Positions 1-8,008 of a DNA stretch of 64,000 bases are shown here, piece after piece; within the stretch, counting starts at the first letter, position 1; each line of letters begins with the position of its first letter. The DNA is taken from contig OZ006967.1 in assembly GCA_963930955.1 (NCBI GenBank), positions 2,728,001-2,792,000 on the forward strand. The letters are read 5' to 3'. This DNA is from Scatomonas sp963930955 (GTDB lineage: Bacteria; Bacillota; Clostridia; Lachnospirales; Lachnospiraceae). The notes under the pieces were generated by a model. That model did not search any database. It worked only from the letters and a program-made list of their open reading frames with translations, and had not been told where the DNA came from. Both the position numbers and the translations under genes were made by a program.

Positions 1-492
1 ATTAAAGGTCATGGAGTAGGCGCAGGGGTACAGGGCCATCTCATGCAGGTCCTGGTGCACGTAAAGATTGGTCATGATCCGGCGGCTGTAGGGATTGTTC
101 TGCAGATCAAAGAGCACCCGGTCCACCTGATCCATCCTGCCTTCTTTATACTGATGCTTTACCCCCAGCTGATAGCCGTAGGCCTTGCCGATGGAGCCCT
201 CCGCATCCGCCCATTCATCCCAGATATGGCTGTGCAGGTCGTGGATGTTGTTGGACTTCTTCTGCCAGATCCAGAGGATCTCGTCAAAGGCGCTTTTCAG
301 GGCCGTCTTCCGAAGGGTCAGGGCCGGAAACTCCTTTGACAGGTCGTACCGGTTCACCACCCCGAAGCGCTTGATGGTATAGGCCGGGGTCCCGTCCTCC
401 CAGCGGGGCCGCACTTTTTCCCCCTCCGTGCTGGTTCCGTTTTCTATAATATCCCGGCACATGCCGATAAACACCTGATCCGCGTAGCTCAT
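1..492 (-). CDS. thyA: Thymidylate synthase, 5' part (3' end beyond window)
   Basis: Makes dTMP from dUMP with methylenetetrahydrofolate in the cytoplasm. Only the first 164 codons are in the window; the gene runs off the left edge. Translating the minus strand gives a start MSYADQVF, then ENGTSTEGEK, RWEDGTPAYT, KFG/RFGVVNRYDL-type text, EILWIWQKKSNNIHDL, NPYSRRIMTN and YPCAYSMTF. The Cys in that last block is the expected nucleophile. These blocks are typical of the long thymidylate synthases of Clostridia. The ATG at 492 follows an AGAGAGG ribosome binding site. The gene is separated from the upstream sugar operon by a hairpin at 569-608 and probably has its own promoter, so it is not part of that pathway. 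Identification is firm; only the missing 3' part is unverified. Confidence 0.93.
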   Translation of the reverse strand, partial: MSYADQVFIGMCRDIIENGTSTEGEKVRPRWEDGTPAYTIKRFGVVNRYDLSKEFPALTLRKTALKSAFDEILWIWQKKSNNIHDLHSHIWDEWADAEGSIGKAYGYQLGVKHQYKEGRMDQVDRVLFDLQNNPYSRRIMTNLYVHQDLHEMALYPCAYSMTFN

Positions 493-541
493 AGGTTTCA
501 ACCTCTCTTTCTTCGATTCCTTCCGCAGGCATCTCGTTATC

Positions 542-570
542 ATCTTATCACGGCCCGGGGGGAATAGCAA
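542..570 (-). promoter_or_regulatory. Putative thyA promoter
   Basis: On the minus strand TTGCTA (565-570), a 17-nt spacer and TAAGAT (542-547). The -35 box overlaps the end of the hairpin that closes the upstream operon. Two mismatches in one box make this a moderate call. Confidence 0.4.
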
Positions 571-608
571 TACGGGCAGGAATCTTGTTTCCGATTCCTG
601 CCCGTATT
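569..608 (-). terminator. Hairpin terminator at the end of the sugar operon
   Basis: A perfect 16-bp inverted repeat (AATACGGGCAGGAATC at 569-584 and its complement at 593-608) with an 8-nt loop lies 17 nt after the aldolase stop codon. The run after the stem on the minus strand is only moderately T-rich, so it may terminate incompletely or work in both directions. Confidence 0.65.
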
Positions 609-625
609 TCCTTTTCAAAGGGGAT

Positions 626-1477
626 TTATGCCTTCCCCTGGCTGCCCAGCATCTGTATTTTCTGCATAACATAGGCCTTGACTTTTTCCATGCCTCTGGC
701 GGCGTACTTTTTGGGATCAAAGGCTTCGGGATGCTCCCCCATGTACTCCTTCACCCCCTGGGTAAAGGCGATCCGCAGGTCTGTGGCGTAGTTTACTTTG
801 CAGATGCCCTGCTTTACGCACTGGATCACCTGTTCATCGGGAACGCCGCTGGTTCCGTGAAGCACCAGAGGTACGTCCACCGCCTGGCGGATGATTCCTA
901 CCAGCTGGGTGTTTACCTTGGGGATCCCTTTATAGACCCCGTGGGCGGTTCCCACCCCGATGGCCAGCGCGTCCACCCCGGTCTCCTCCGCGAATCGTAC
1001 GGCCTCCTGGGGATCGGTATAGGGATTGTCATCCCCGTTGTCCAGATCGTCTTCTTTTCCCCCTACCTTTCCCAGTTCTCCCTCTACAGGCACGCCGCCG
1101 GGATGGCAGGCTGCGGTTACGGATTTTGTCAGGGCGATATTTTCTTCCAGGGACAGCTTGGATCCATCGATCATAATGGAGGTGTAGCCGGTCCGGTAGG
1201 CGGCCATAGCCATTTCAAAACTCTCTCCGTGATCCAGGTGCATAACTACCGGCACCTTTGTTCTGGCCGCGGCAGCCGCCACGTTGGCCAGATAGTAATC
1301 CAGGCCGGCGTACCGGACGGTGCCTGGGGTGGTCTGCATGATCACCGGGGACTGCATTTCCTCTGCCGCCGCCAGCACCGCCATGACCATTTCCATGTTC
1401 TCTACATTAAAGGCTCCCACCGCATAGCCGTTTTTCCTGGCGTCCTGCAGGATTTCCTTGGATGTTACAAGTGACAT
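626..1477 (-). CDS. Class II ketose-bisphosphate aldolase
   Basis: A zinc-dependent aldolase of 283 residues, the usual length for the FbaA/GatY/KbaY/IolJ family. It should split a ketose phosphate into dihydroxyacetone phosphate and an aldehyde. Visible family signatures are MHLDHGE (Asp82 as catalytic acid, His83 as zinc ligand), the GELGKVGG segment near 133-140, GVGTAHG (His179) and LHGTSG (His207). It is the last gene of the minus-strand operon, 23 bp after the SDR gene, and is followed by a hairpin at 569-608. Its position suggests it performs the final cleavage after the kinase step. The sequence alone does not tell whether the substrate is fructose-, tagatose- or another ketose-phosphate, so no symbol is given. 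Confidence 0.88.
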   Translation of the reverse strand: MSLVTSKEILQDARKNGYAVGAFNVENMEMVMAVLAAAEEMQSPVIMQTTPGTVRYAGLDYYLANVAAAAARTKVPVVMHLDHGESFEMAMAAYRTGYTSIMIDGSKLSLEENIALTKSVTAACHPGGVPVEGELGKVGGKEDDLDNGDDNPYTDPQEAVRFAEETGVDALAIGVGTAHGVYKGIPKVNTQLVGIIRQAVDVPLVLHGTSGVPDEQVIQCVKQGICKVNYATDLRIAFTQGVKEYMGEHPEAFDPKKYAARGMEKVKAYVMQKIQMLGSQGKA

Positions 1478-1500
1478 GATACAATTCCTCCTTCGTTGTT

Positions 1501-2280
1501 TTACCAGATGGTATTTCCGCCGTCAATGACCAGGTTTGCTCCGTTAAAGAGACTGGAGGCATCGCTGCCCAGGAATACGGCGCAGGCGGCTACCTCCTGG
1601 GGATAGCCGAACCGCCGGGAAGGCACCAGCTTTTTGGCTGCTTCTCCTTTTTCGTTATCCCAGTTCATTTTTCCCATGGGGGTCAGGATTACTTCCGGGG
1701 AAATACAATTGGCCCGGATGCCGTACTGGCCCCACTCCAGGGCGATCTGCCGGGTGGCCTGGAGCAGACCTGCCTTGGCGGTGCCGTAGGCCAGATGGCC
1801 TTCAATAGCAATGACACCGGCCTGGGAGGCGATATTGATAATGGATCCTCCCCGCTCCTTCATGGTTTTTCCCACTGCCAGGGCAAGATGCACCCCTGCG
1901 GTCAGGTTTACCGCCAGAGTCAGATCCCAGATCTTCCGGGTGCTGCAGTCCAGGGTTTCCAGCACCCCTACTCCGGCGCAGTTTACCAGGATATCTATTT
2001 TTCCCATTTCCCGGATAACGGTTTCCGTAATCTGATGATCCACAAATTCCGGATCCGTCAGATCCCCGGTAAGAGCCAGATACCTGACTCCCTGGGACTC
2101 CACATAGGTCTGCAGTTCCGGAAGATTCTGCTTATCCACGGAAACCACATCCGCCCCTTTTCTGGCGTACATTCTGGCGATTTCAATGCCGATGCCGCTG
2201 CCTGCTCCGGTGATGACGGCGGTCTTTCCTGCCAGGCTGAAATTTTCATCAAAATTTGTATATCTTTCTTCCTCTGTCAT
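1501..2280 (-). CDS. SDR-family sugar/polyol dehydrogenase
   Basis: Short-chain dehydrogenase of 259 residues. The nucleotide-binding motif GAGSGIG is at 25-31, the NCAG motif at 100-103, and the catalytic set is Ser152, Tyr165 and Lys169 in the YGTAK block. It should oxidise or reduce a hydroxyl of a sugar or polyol with NAD(H) or NADP(H). The Asp-Lys pair after the second strand (VSVDK) favours NAD. The N-terminal extension TEEERYTNFDENFSLAGK resembles proteins often named D-threitol or polyol dehydrogenases, but substrate cannot be assigned. It lies 77 bp after the zinc dehydrogenase gene, behind a strong intra-operon hairpin, and just before the aldolase gene. Having two dehydrogenases in one operon suggests two redox steps or an epimerisation through a ketone. 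Confidence 0.85.
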   Translation of the reverse strand: MTEEERYTNFDENFSLAGKTAVITGAGSGIGIEIARMYARKGADVVSVDKQNLPELQTYVESQGVRYLALTGDLTDPEFVDHQITETVIREMGKIDILVNCAGVGVLETLDCSTRKIWDLTLAVNLTAGVHLALAVGKTMKERGGSIINIASQAGVIAIEGHLAYGTAKAGLLQATRQIALEWGQYGIRANCISPEVILTPMGKMNWDNEKGEAAKKLVPSRRFGYPQEVAACAVFLGSDASSLFNGANLVIDGGNTIW

Positions 2281-2306
2281 AGCCGCTCCTCTCTTTTATC
2301 TGAAGA

Positions 2307-2344
2307 GAGCCATTCATCCCGGAAATTCCGGAGATGAATGGCTC
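2307..2344 (-). promoter_or_regulatory. Intra-operon hairpin between the two dehydrogenase genes
   Basis: A 12-bp stem (GAGCCATTCATC at 2307-2318 with 2333-2344), extended inside by CCGGAA/TTCCGG, sits in the 77-bp gap. It is followed on the minus strand by a second small stem, CTCTCTT with AAGAGAG, that partly covers the ribosome binding site of the SDR gene. It could be a partial terminator, a processing or stability element, or a translational control structure. Confidence 0.55.
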
Positions 2345-2357
2345 AGAACAATTCAGA

Positions 2358-3380
2358 TTACAGTTCCACCAGAATCTTCAAGCTGGTATCTTTGTTTTCG
2401 CCAATGTACTTGAAGGCATTTCCGTACTCGTCAAAGGGAAATACTTTGGAAACCAGCGGAGCCATTTTAATTTTACCCGCCGCCATATAATCTATGGTGT
2501 CCTGGAAATCCTTTTCCACATACATCAGAGAGCCGATCAGGCGGAATTCTCTGTCCTGTACCCAGGCCATATTGATTTCCGGAGTTTTTCCGAATACGCC
2601 TACTACTACAATGTCCGAGCCCTTCTTGGCGCACTGGATGGCAGAGTTTACTGTGGCTCCCACGCCTACGCACTCGAAGAAGATATCCGCTCCCTCATTG
2701 CCGAAGGCCTGGTCGATGGCCTCCTGCAGGCTGATCTTTCCGGTGTTGGCTGTGTGGGGGATCCCGCACTCTTCATGGGCCAGCTGCAGCCGGTAATCCG
2801 AGAGATCGGTGATCAGCACGCTCTTGGCTCCCTCCGCCATAGCCGCCTGGGCGGTTACATTGCCGATGGTGCCCGCTCCCATAACTACCACGTTCATGCC
2901 TTTTACGCTGCCGCTTCTGCGGACCGCATGGACGCCTACCGCCGCCGGCTCCACCGTTGCGGCCAGCCTTGCGTCCAGTCCGGCGGGAACCTTTTTGATC
3001 AGGTGGGCCGGAATGTTAAAGTATTCGCAGGCGGCTCCCGGGGTCTGGCAGCCGATTACATCCAGGGTTTCACAGATATTGTACCTGCCTTCTTTGCAGG
3101 GAGTACAGTGTCCGCACCAGAGCTGGGGCATGTAGGTGACCAGGTCCCCCTCCTTCAGCCCGCGTACCTTTGCTCCCACAGAAACGATTTCTCCTGAAGC
3201 TTCATGGCCCAGGCGGATGGGGAAGGACATAAAGGGATGCTCCCCGTAGTAGGCATGGATATCGGAACCGCAGATTCCTACATTTTTCACCTTGACCAGC
3301 ACCTCATCCGCCGCCGGCACCGGTTTTTCGATCTCGCTAAATTCGATTGTCTCTTTCTTTGTTAATACTGCCTGTTTCAC
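2358..3380 (-). CDS. Zinc-dependent alcohol/polyol dehydrogenase
   Basis: Medium-chain dehydrogenase of 340 residues, in the sorbitol/L-iditol dehydrogenase group. Catalytic zinc ligands appear as Cys37 (GICGSD), His59-Glu60 (GHEASGE) and Glu144 (VEPAAV). The four structural zinc cysteines are intact at 89, 92, 95 and 103. The Rossmann motif GAGTIG is at 168-173. Such enzymes interconvert polyols and ketoses with NAD. The gene sits 38 bp after the sugar-binding lipoprotein gene in the importer operon, so it probably oxidises the imported polyol to a ketose that feeds the 3-epimerase or kinase. Exact substrate is unknown; threonine dehydrogenase-like activity is a less likely alternative given the neighbours. 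Confidence 0.87.
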   Translation of the reverse strand: MKQAVLTKKETIEFSEIEKPVPAADEVLVKVKNVGICGSDIHAYYGEHPFMSFPIRLGHEASGEIVSVGAKVRGLKEGDLVTYMPQLWCGHCTPCKEGRYNICETLDVIGCQTPGAACEYFNIPAHLIKKVPAGLDARLAATVEPAAVGVHAVRRSGSVKGMNVVVMGAGTIGNVTAQAAMAEGAKSVLITDLSDYRLQLAHEECGIPHTANTGKISLQEAIDQAFGNEGADIFFECVGVGATVNSAIQCAKKGSDIVVVGVFGKTPEINMAWVQDREFRLIGSLMYVEKDFQDTIDYMAAGKIKMAPLVSKVFPFDEYGNAFKYIGENKDTSLKILVEL

Positions 3381-3418
3381 TGTTTAACCTCCCTATGTAT
3401 GAGCTTTTTCTGTCCGGA

Positions 3419-4504
3419 TTACTCCTGTACAGCTGCCAGCATACCGTTCTCGGTATATCTGTCGATGTATTCCTGCACGTTTTCATCGGTGATCAGCTGC
3501 ACGTCGATCTGCAGTTTCTCGAAGCCTTCGGTATTCTCGCCGGTCAGCACTTCATGGCAGACCCGGGCGCCTTCCTGGGCCATAACCTGGGCATCCTGGA
3601 GAGCGGTAGCCGTCAGGCCGCCTTCCTGAATGGATACAGCCGCGTCGGCCAGTCCGTCAACGCCGAAGAACAGCATATCGTCAGCAATTCCCGCCTCTGC
3701 AGCCGCCTCATAGGCGCCGATGGCCATGGCGTCGTTCATGGAAATAACCGCGTCGATTCCGTCATTGCCGAATCTCTGGATCCAGTTTTCCATCAGGCTC
3801 ATGCCCTTGGATTTTTCCCAGTCGCCCAGCTGCTCGTCCAGAATGGTGATATTGGTCTGGCTGAAGAGGATTTCTTCATAGGCTCTGCGGCGCTCGATGG
3901 AGTCGGTGTTGCCGGAGGGCCCTAAGAGAACCACTACATTGGCGTCGTCCGCCAGCTGCTCTTTGGCATAGGTGGCCACCACGGTACCCAGGTCGTAGGG
4001 ATTGGCGATTACGGAAGAAGCTTCCTCTACGCCGAAGTCGTCCAGGTTGATCATCATAAACGGAGTACCCTGCTCAATGTATCCGGCAACGATCTCGTCC
4101 TCGGCAGCCGGCTCCAGGGGCAGAAGGATTACATAATCATAGCCCTGGGATACGCAGGTTTCCATATTGGTGAGCTGGGTATTCAGCTCGTTGCGGCTGT
4201 CCATAATGGTCAGCTCCATATCATCGTAAGCTTCAAAGGCTGTTTCCAGCTCCGCTGCCAGCCAGGAAGCAAAGGTGGCCGCCATATCTGTGGGCAGGAA
4301 GGCTACCTGGTATACTTCTCCGTCCCCGCCTTCTTCGGAAACCGACTGGCTGACAGATTCCGCGATCTCTTCCGCCACCTCTGAGGTTCCTTCCGCGGAA
4401 TTTCCGGAGGTGCTCTCCTTGGAATCCGTCTCTCCGCCGCAGCCAGCCAGCATTGCCGCTGCCATTGCTCCTGTCAGTAACAGTGCCATCATTCTTCTTT
4501 TCAT
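3419..4504 (-). CDS. Sugar-binding lipoprotein of an ABC importer
   Basis: Substrate-binding protein of 361 residues in the ribose/galactose-binding (periplasmic-binding type 1) family. It starts with a lipoprotein signal peptide with lipobox LAGC, Cys22 being the lipidation site, followed by an acidic Ser/Glu-rich linker to about residue 60. The mature part begins YQVAFLPTDMAATFASWLA and contains VISMNDAMAIGAYEAA, the hinge pattern of this family. It should hold the sugar on the outer face of the membrane and deliver it to the permease. The start has a strong GGGAGGAA site. It follows the permease gene by 74 bp. Sequence alone cannot define the sugar. Confidence 0.9.
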   Translation of the reverse strand: MKRRMMALLLTGAMAAAMLAGCGGETDSKESTSGNSAEGTSEVAEEIAESVSQSVSEEGGDGEVYQVAFLPTDMAATFASWLAAELETAFEAYDDMELTIMDSRNELNTQLTNMETCVSQGYDYVILLPLEPAAEDEIVAGYIEQGTPFMMINLDDFGVEEASSVIANPYDLGTVVATYAKEQLADDANVVVLLGPSGNTDSIERRRAYEEILFSQTNITILDEQLGDWEKSKGMSLMENWIQRFGNDGIDAVISMNDAMAIGAYEAAAEAGIADDMLFFGVDGLADAAVSIQEGGLTATALQDAQVMAQEGARVCHEVLTGENTEGFEKLQIDVQLITDENVQEYIDRYTENGMLAAVQE

Positions 4505-4578
4505 CTCGTTTCCTCCCTTTTTTGGAATATTTTATTTTCACCGCTCTTTCCGAGCATATGAATCCTTATGGTTTCTGT

Positions 4579-5562
4579 TTACGCTTTTCCCTTGGAGGAG
4601 GCCATGATCTTCATGCCGCCCTTCTGGGATTTGGTCAGGGTGTCGGACAGTACGGCCAGGATGATGATAAATCCTTTTACGATCATCTGCACATAGGAAT
4701 CCACGCCCTTCAGGTTCATGATATTGTCCAGAATGCCGATGATCAGAGAACCGATAAAGGTTCCGATGGCCGTTCCGGCTCCGCCGGAAAAGCTGGTGCC
4801 GCCGATAACGGTAGCGGTAATGGCATCTGTCTCATACCCGGCGCCCTCGCTGGGAATTCCGGCGTTCAATCGTCCCATCATAACCATGCCGGCTACTGCG
4901 GCAAACATGCCGGATACAATAAAGATGATCCATTTGATCTTGGTCACCTGGATACCGGCTGCCCGGGCAGCCTCCTTGTTTCCGCCGATAGCGTACAGAT
5001 AACGGCCGAATTTGGTATAGGTCAGGAGCACGTGGGTGATCACCAGCATAACCAGCATAAAGACCACGATCACCGGCAGGAAGCCGAAAAGTGTTCCCTG
5101 TCCGAATACATTAAAGTCGCCGATCTGATAAATGTTCTGGCCTTTGGTATATAGACAGATGGCTCCGAAGCACACGGTCTGCATGGCCAGGGTCACGATG
5201 AAGGAGGGCAGTTTAAAGTAGGCCACAAACAGACCGTTCACCGCTCCTACCGCCGCGCCCAGCAGAATGCCGAGGAGGAACGCCGCCAAAAGATTGCCGG
5301 CCGCCAGGTAAAACACGCAGGCGTAGCTGCCGGCCATTCCTGCCAGATAACCGATGGACAGGTCGATCTCTCCGGTGATGATGATCATTCCCTGGGCAAA
5401 AGCGCAGATGGTCACAATACTTACCTGTCTGAAAATATTGGAAAAGTTGTTCAGACTGAAGAAATGATCGGAAATAAAGGAACAGGCCACCACCATGATC
5501 ACCAGGATCAGTAACAACGAGTATTTTCTGAAATTAAAACTTTTCTTTGCCGTATTCATCAT
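4579..5562 (-). CDS. Sugar ABC transporter permease (RbsC-like)
   Basis: Integral membrane permease of 327 residues in the RbsC/XylH/AraH family, with about eight to ten hydrophobic segments from residue 13 onward. The family block GxDLSxG is present as TGEIDLSIGYLAG near residues 62-74, and the cytoplasmic coupling loop appears as GGNKEAARAAGI. It forms the membrane channel with the ATPase encoded just upstream. Its ATG shares one base with the TAA of the ATPase gene (TAATG) and its GGAGG site lies inside that gene, so the two are translationally coupled. It probably works as a homodimer. Confidence 0.9.
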   Translation of the reverse strand: MMNTAKKSFNFRKYSLLLILVIMVVACSFISDHFFSLNNFSNIFRQVSIVTICAFAQGMIIITGEIDLSIGYLAGMAGSYACVFYLAAGNLLAAFLLGILLGAAVGAVNGLFVAYFKLPSFIVTLAMQTVCFGAICLYTKGQNIYQIGDFNVFGQGTLFGFLPVIVVFMLVMLVITHVLLTYTKFGRYLYAIGGNKEAARAAGIQVTKIKWIIFIVSGMFAAVAGMVMMGRLNAGIPSEGAGYETDAITATVIGGTSFSGGAGTAIGTFIGSLIIGILDNIMNLKGVDSYVQMIVKGFIIILAVLSDTLTKSQKGGMKIMASSKGKA

Positions 5563-7058
5563 TAATCCTCCAGATTGCTTACTGCCAGCTGCATAACCCG
5601 ATCCTGGGAAAATTCATCCCGGTTCAGGCAGCCTGCCATTCTTCCCTGACTCATTACGTACAGCCGGTCGCACATACCCAGCAGCTCCGGAAGCTCCGAA
5701 GAAATAATGAGAATGGCGTACCCCTGTTTTGCCAGGTCTGTCATGATATTGTAGATTTCCAGTTTTGCGCCCACGTCGATGCCTCGGGTGGGCTCATCCA
5801 GGATCAGCAGCTTGCTCTCCAGCATCAGCCATCTGGCAAGGATCACCTTCTGCTGGTTGCCGCCGCTGAGGGATTGGATGGGAGTCTCGATGCCGGCAAA
5901 TCGGACTTTCAGCTTCTTTGCCATTTCCGCGGCTTCTTCTTTTTCCTTCCGCAGGTTCATAAACCATCCCTTGCGGATGTGATGGCTGGTGATGGTGATA
6001 TTCTCCCGGCAGGAGCGGACGCCGATGATCCCCTCTTTCTTCCGGTCCTCTGTAACCATCAGGATGCCGTTTTTAATGGCGTGGGTCACATCTTTGGGAA
6101 CGTATTTCTGCCCTCCGATGAGGATCTCTCCTTTTTCCAGCTTATCCAGGCCGAAGATGGCCCGGCAGACCTCGCTCCGTCCGGCTCCGATAAGGCCCTC
6201 CATGCCCACGATCTCTCCCTTTCTCACATACATGGAAATGTTTTCAAACATTCCGTCTGTGGAAAGACCTTTGGCCTCAAAGACCACTTCCCCGGGCTTT
6301 ACGGATTCCTTGGGATAAATATTGTCGATGGAGCGGCCCACCATGTGGGCGATGATCTGATCCTCCGTAAAGTCGCTGACCGGGCCGCTGGTAATGGTTT
6401 TTCCGTCCCGGATGATGGTAATGTCATCGGCGATCTGGAAGATCTCGTCAATTTTGTGGCTGATGTACAGGAAACTCAGTCCCTCTTTTTTCAATCTGCG
6501 GATGGTGCCGAAGAGAAATTCCACTTCTTTATCGGAAATGGAGGAGGTGGGCTCATCCATGATGATGACCTGGGCCTGGAAGGCTACGGCCTTGATGATC
6601 TCCAGCATCTGCACCGTTGCAATGGGAAGTTCCTTCATTTTCGTCCTGGGATCCAGATCCGGCATGCCGTTTTCCTCCAGGATCTTCTTGGCGTCCCGGT
6701 ACATGGTCTTCCAGGCCAGCACCCCATGGCGCAGGGGCTGGCGTTTCATAAAAATATTTTCCGCCACCGTAAGTTCCGAAAAAAAGTTCAGTTCCTGATA
6801 AATCATGGCGATGCCCGCCGCCTGGGATTCCATAGGACCTGAAAAAGAAACTTCTTTTCCGTCCAGCAGGACGGTACCCTCGTCTCTTTTGTACAGGCCG
6901 TTGATGATCTTCATCAGCGTGGATTTTCCGGCTCCGTTCTCGCCCATGATGGCATGGACCGTTCCCTTCCGCAGGGCTATGTTCACGTTGTCCAGCGCTT
7001 TCACTCCCGGGAAAGATTTGCTGATCCCGTGCAGTTCAAGTTTATACTGTTCACTCAT
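5562..7058 (-). CDS. Sugar ABC transporter ATPase with two ABC domains (RbsA-like)
   Basis: 498 residues with two fused nucleotide-binding domains, typical of RbsA/MglA/XylG. The first domain has a good Walker A (GENGAGKST at 39-47), a Walker B reading IIMDEPTSS and a QMLEIIKA-type signature in place of the classical LSGGQ. The second domain has the degenerate Walker A GLIGAGRSE usual in this family, then LSGGNQQK and ILDEPTRGID. It powers uptake through the permease that follows. The gene starts 4 bp after the kinase gene ends and overlaps the permease start by one base, so kinase, ATPase and permease are tightly coupled. Confidence 0.92.
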   Translation of the reverse strand: MSEQYKLELHGISKSFPGVKALDNVNIALRKGTVHAIMGENGAGKSTLMKIINGLYKRDEGTVLLDGKEVSFSGPMESQAAGIAMIYQELNFFSELTVAENIFMKRQPLRHGVLAWKTMYRDAKKILEENGMPDLDPRTKMKELPIATVQMLEIIKAVAFQAQVIIMDEPTSSISDKEVEFLFGTIRRLKKEGLSFLYISHKIDEIFQIADDITIIRDGKTITSGPVSDFTEDQIIAHMVGRSIDNIYPKESVKPGEVVFEAKGLSTDGMFENISMYVRKGEIVGMEGLIGAGRSEVCRAIFGLDKLEKGEILIGGQKYVPKDVTHAIKNGILMVTEDRKKEGIIGVRSCRENITITSHHIRKGWFMNLRKEKEEAAEMAKKLKVRFAGIETPIQSLSGGNQQKVILARWLMLESKLLILDEPTRGIDVGAKLEIYNIMTDLAKQGYAILIISSELPELLGMCDRLYVMSQGRMAGCLNRDEFSQDRVMQLAVSNLED

Positions 7059-7062
7059 ATAT

Positions 7063-7998
7063 CTATCCTTCTATCATCTTCGTCACGGTTTCCAGGTTAA
7101 TATTTCCTTCCATGGGACCGAAGGCCGCCGCGTTCAGGGCTCCGGCTGCCGCCGCCCATCTGGCCGCCGTCTTTACCGATTTTCCCTGGACCAGGGCGGA
7201 AAGGAAGGCTCCGTCAAAGCAGTCTCCGGCTCCGGTGGCATCCTCCTGTTTTACTTTGTATACCCCAAACTCCTGCGCCTCCCCGCCGGGCAGATAGAGG
7301 GTGCTTCCCTTGGAACCGTTTTTCAGCAGCACCATCTCCATTTTTTCCCGGGCAAAACAAGCCTCCAGGGCTTTTTCCACTGTATCGGCTCCGGTGATGG
7401 ACAGCAGCTCCTCCCGGCCGGGCAGGAAGATGCTGGTATTTTCCATGACCTCCCCGATCACCGCATGGATGGAGTCGTCTGTCAGCAGTTCCTTCCGGAT
7501 GTTGGGATCAAAGGAAACCTTGGCACCGGCGCTTACTGCCTTTCTCATCACTGCCAGGATTTTCTCCGCAAATTCCTTTTGGGCCATCAGAGAACAGCCC
7601 ATAATGTGCATATACTTCAGATCCTGGTAAGGGAAGTTCTCCGGAATCTCCGTCTCCACCGCGGCGGAATTCCCCATATGGTAAATAAATTTCCGGGAGC
7701 CGTCCCCAAAGTAGGTGACAAAGGCGCAGCCGGTGGAAACCTTGGGGGTAACTGTGATCCAGGAGGTATCTACTCCGTCCTGTTCCAGCCGCTCCGTAAT
7801 GCATTTTCCGAAATCGTCTTTTCCCACTCCGCCTACCAGGGCTACCTTGCTGCCCAGCCGGGCCGCGGCGCTGGCGCAGATGGCAGGAGCTCCGCTGGGG
7901 AAGGGGCCTCTGAAGCAGCCCTGTTCGTAAAGCTGCACATCCTCCCGGTCCCGCATGATCTCTACCAGGATTTCTCCCATAATTAAAATGTCAGCCAT
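7063..7998 (-). CDS. PfkB-family sugar kinase
   Basis: 311-residue ribokinase/fructokinase-family enzyme. Visible signatures are GGVGKDDFG near 56-64, SFDPNIRKELL near 162-172 and DATGAGDCFDGAF near 253-265, where Asp259 is the catalytic base and GAG forms the anion hole. It should phosphorylate the ketose made by the dehydrogenases or the 3-epimerase, giving the substrate for the aldolase at the end of the operon. It begins 10 bp after the epimerase stop and ends 4 bp before the ATPase gene. Whether it acts on C1 or C6 and on which hexose cannot be seen; 2-keto-3-deoxygluconate kinase is a possible alternative but the neighbours favour a ketose. Confidence 0.87.
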   Translation of the reverse strand: MADILIMGEILVEIMRDREDVQLYEQGCFRGPFPSGAPAICASAAARLGSKVALVGGVGKDDFGKCITERLEQDGVDTSWITVTPKVSTGCAFVTYFGDGSRKFIYHMGNSAAVETEIPENFPYQDLKYMHIMGCSLMAQKEFAEKILAVMRKAVSAGAKVSFDPNIRKELLTDDSIHAVIGEVMENTSIFLPGREELLSITGADTVEKALEACFAREKMEMVLLKNGSKGSTLYLPGGEAQEFGVYKVKQEDATGAGDCFDGAFLSALVQGKSVKTAARWAAAAGALNAAAFGPMEGNINLETVTKMIEG

Positions 7999-8008
7999 TG
8001 CTTTCTCC

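Noticed and set aside
284..532. Minus-strand short frame at the left end
   Set aside because: A different minus-strand frame of the same DNA encodes unmistakable thymidylate synthase, truncated by the window edge.
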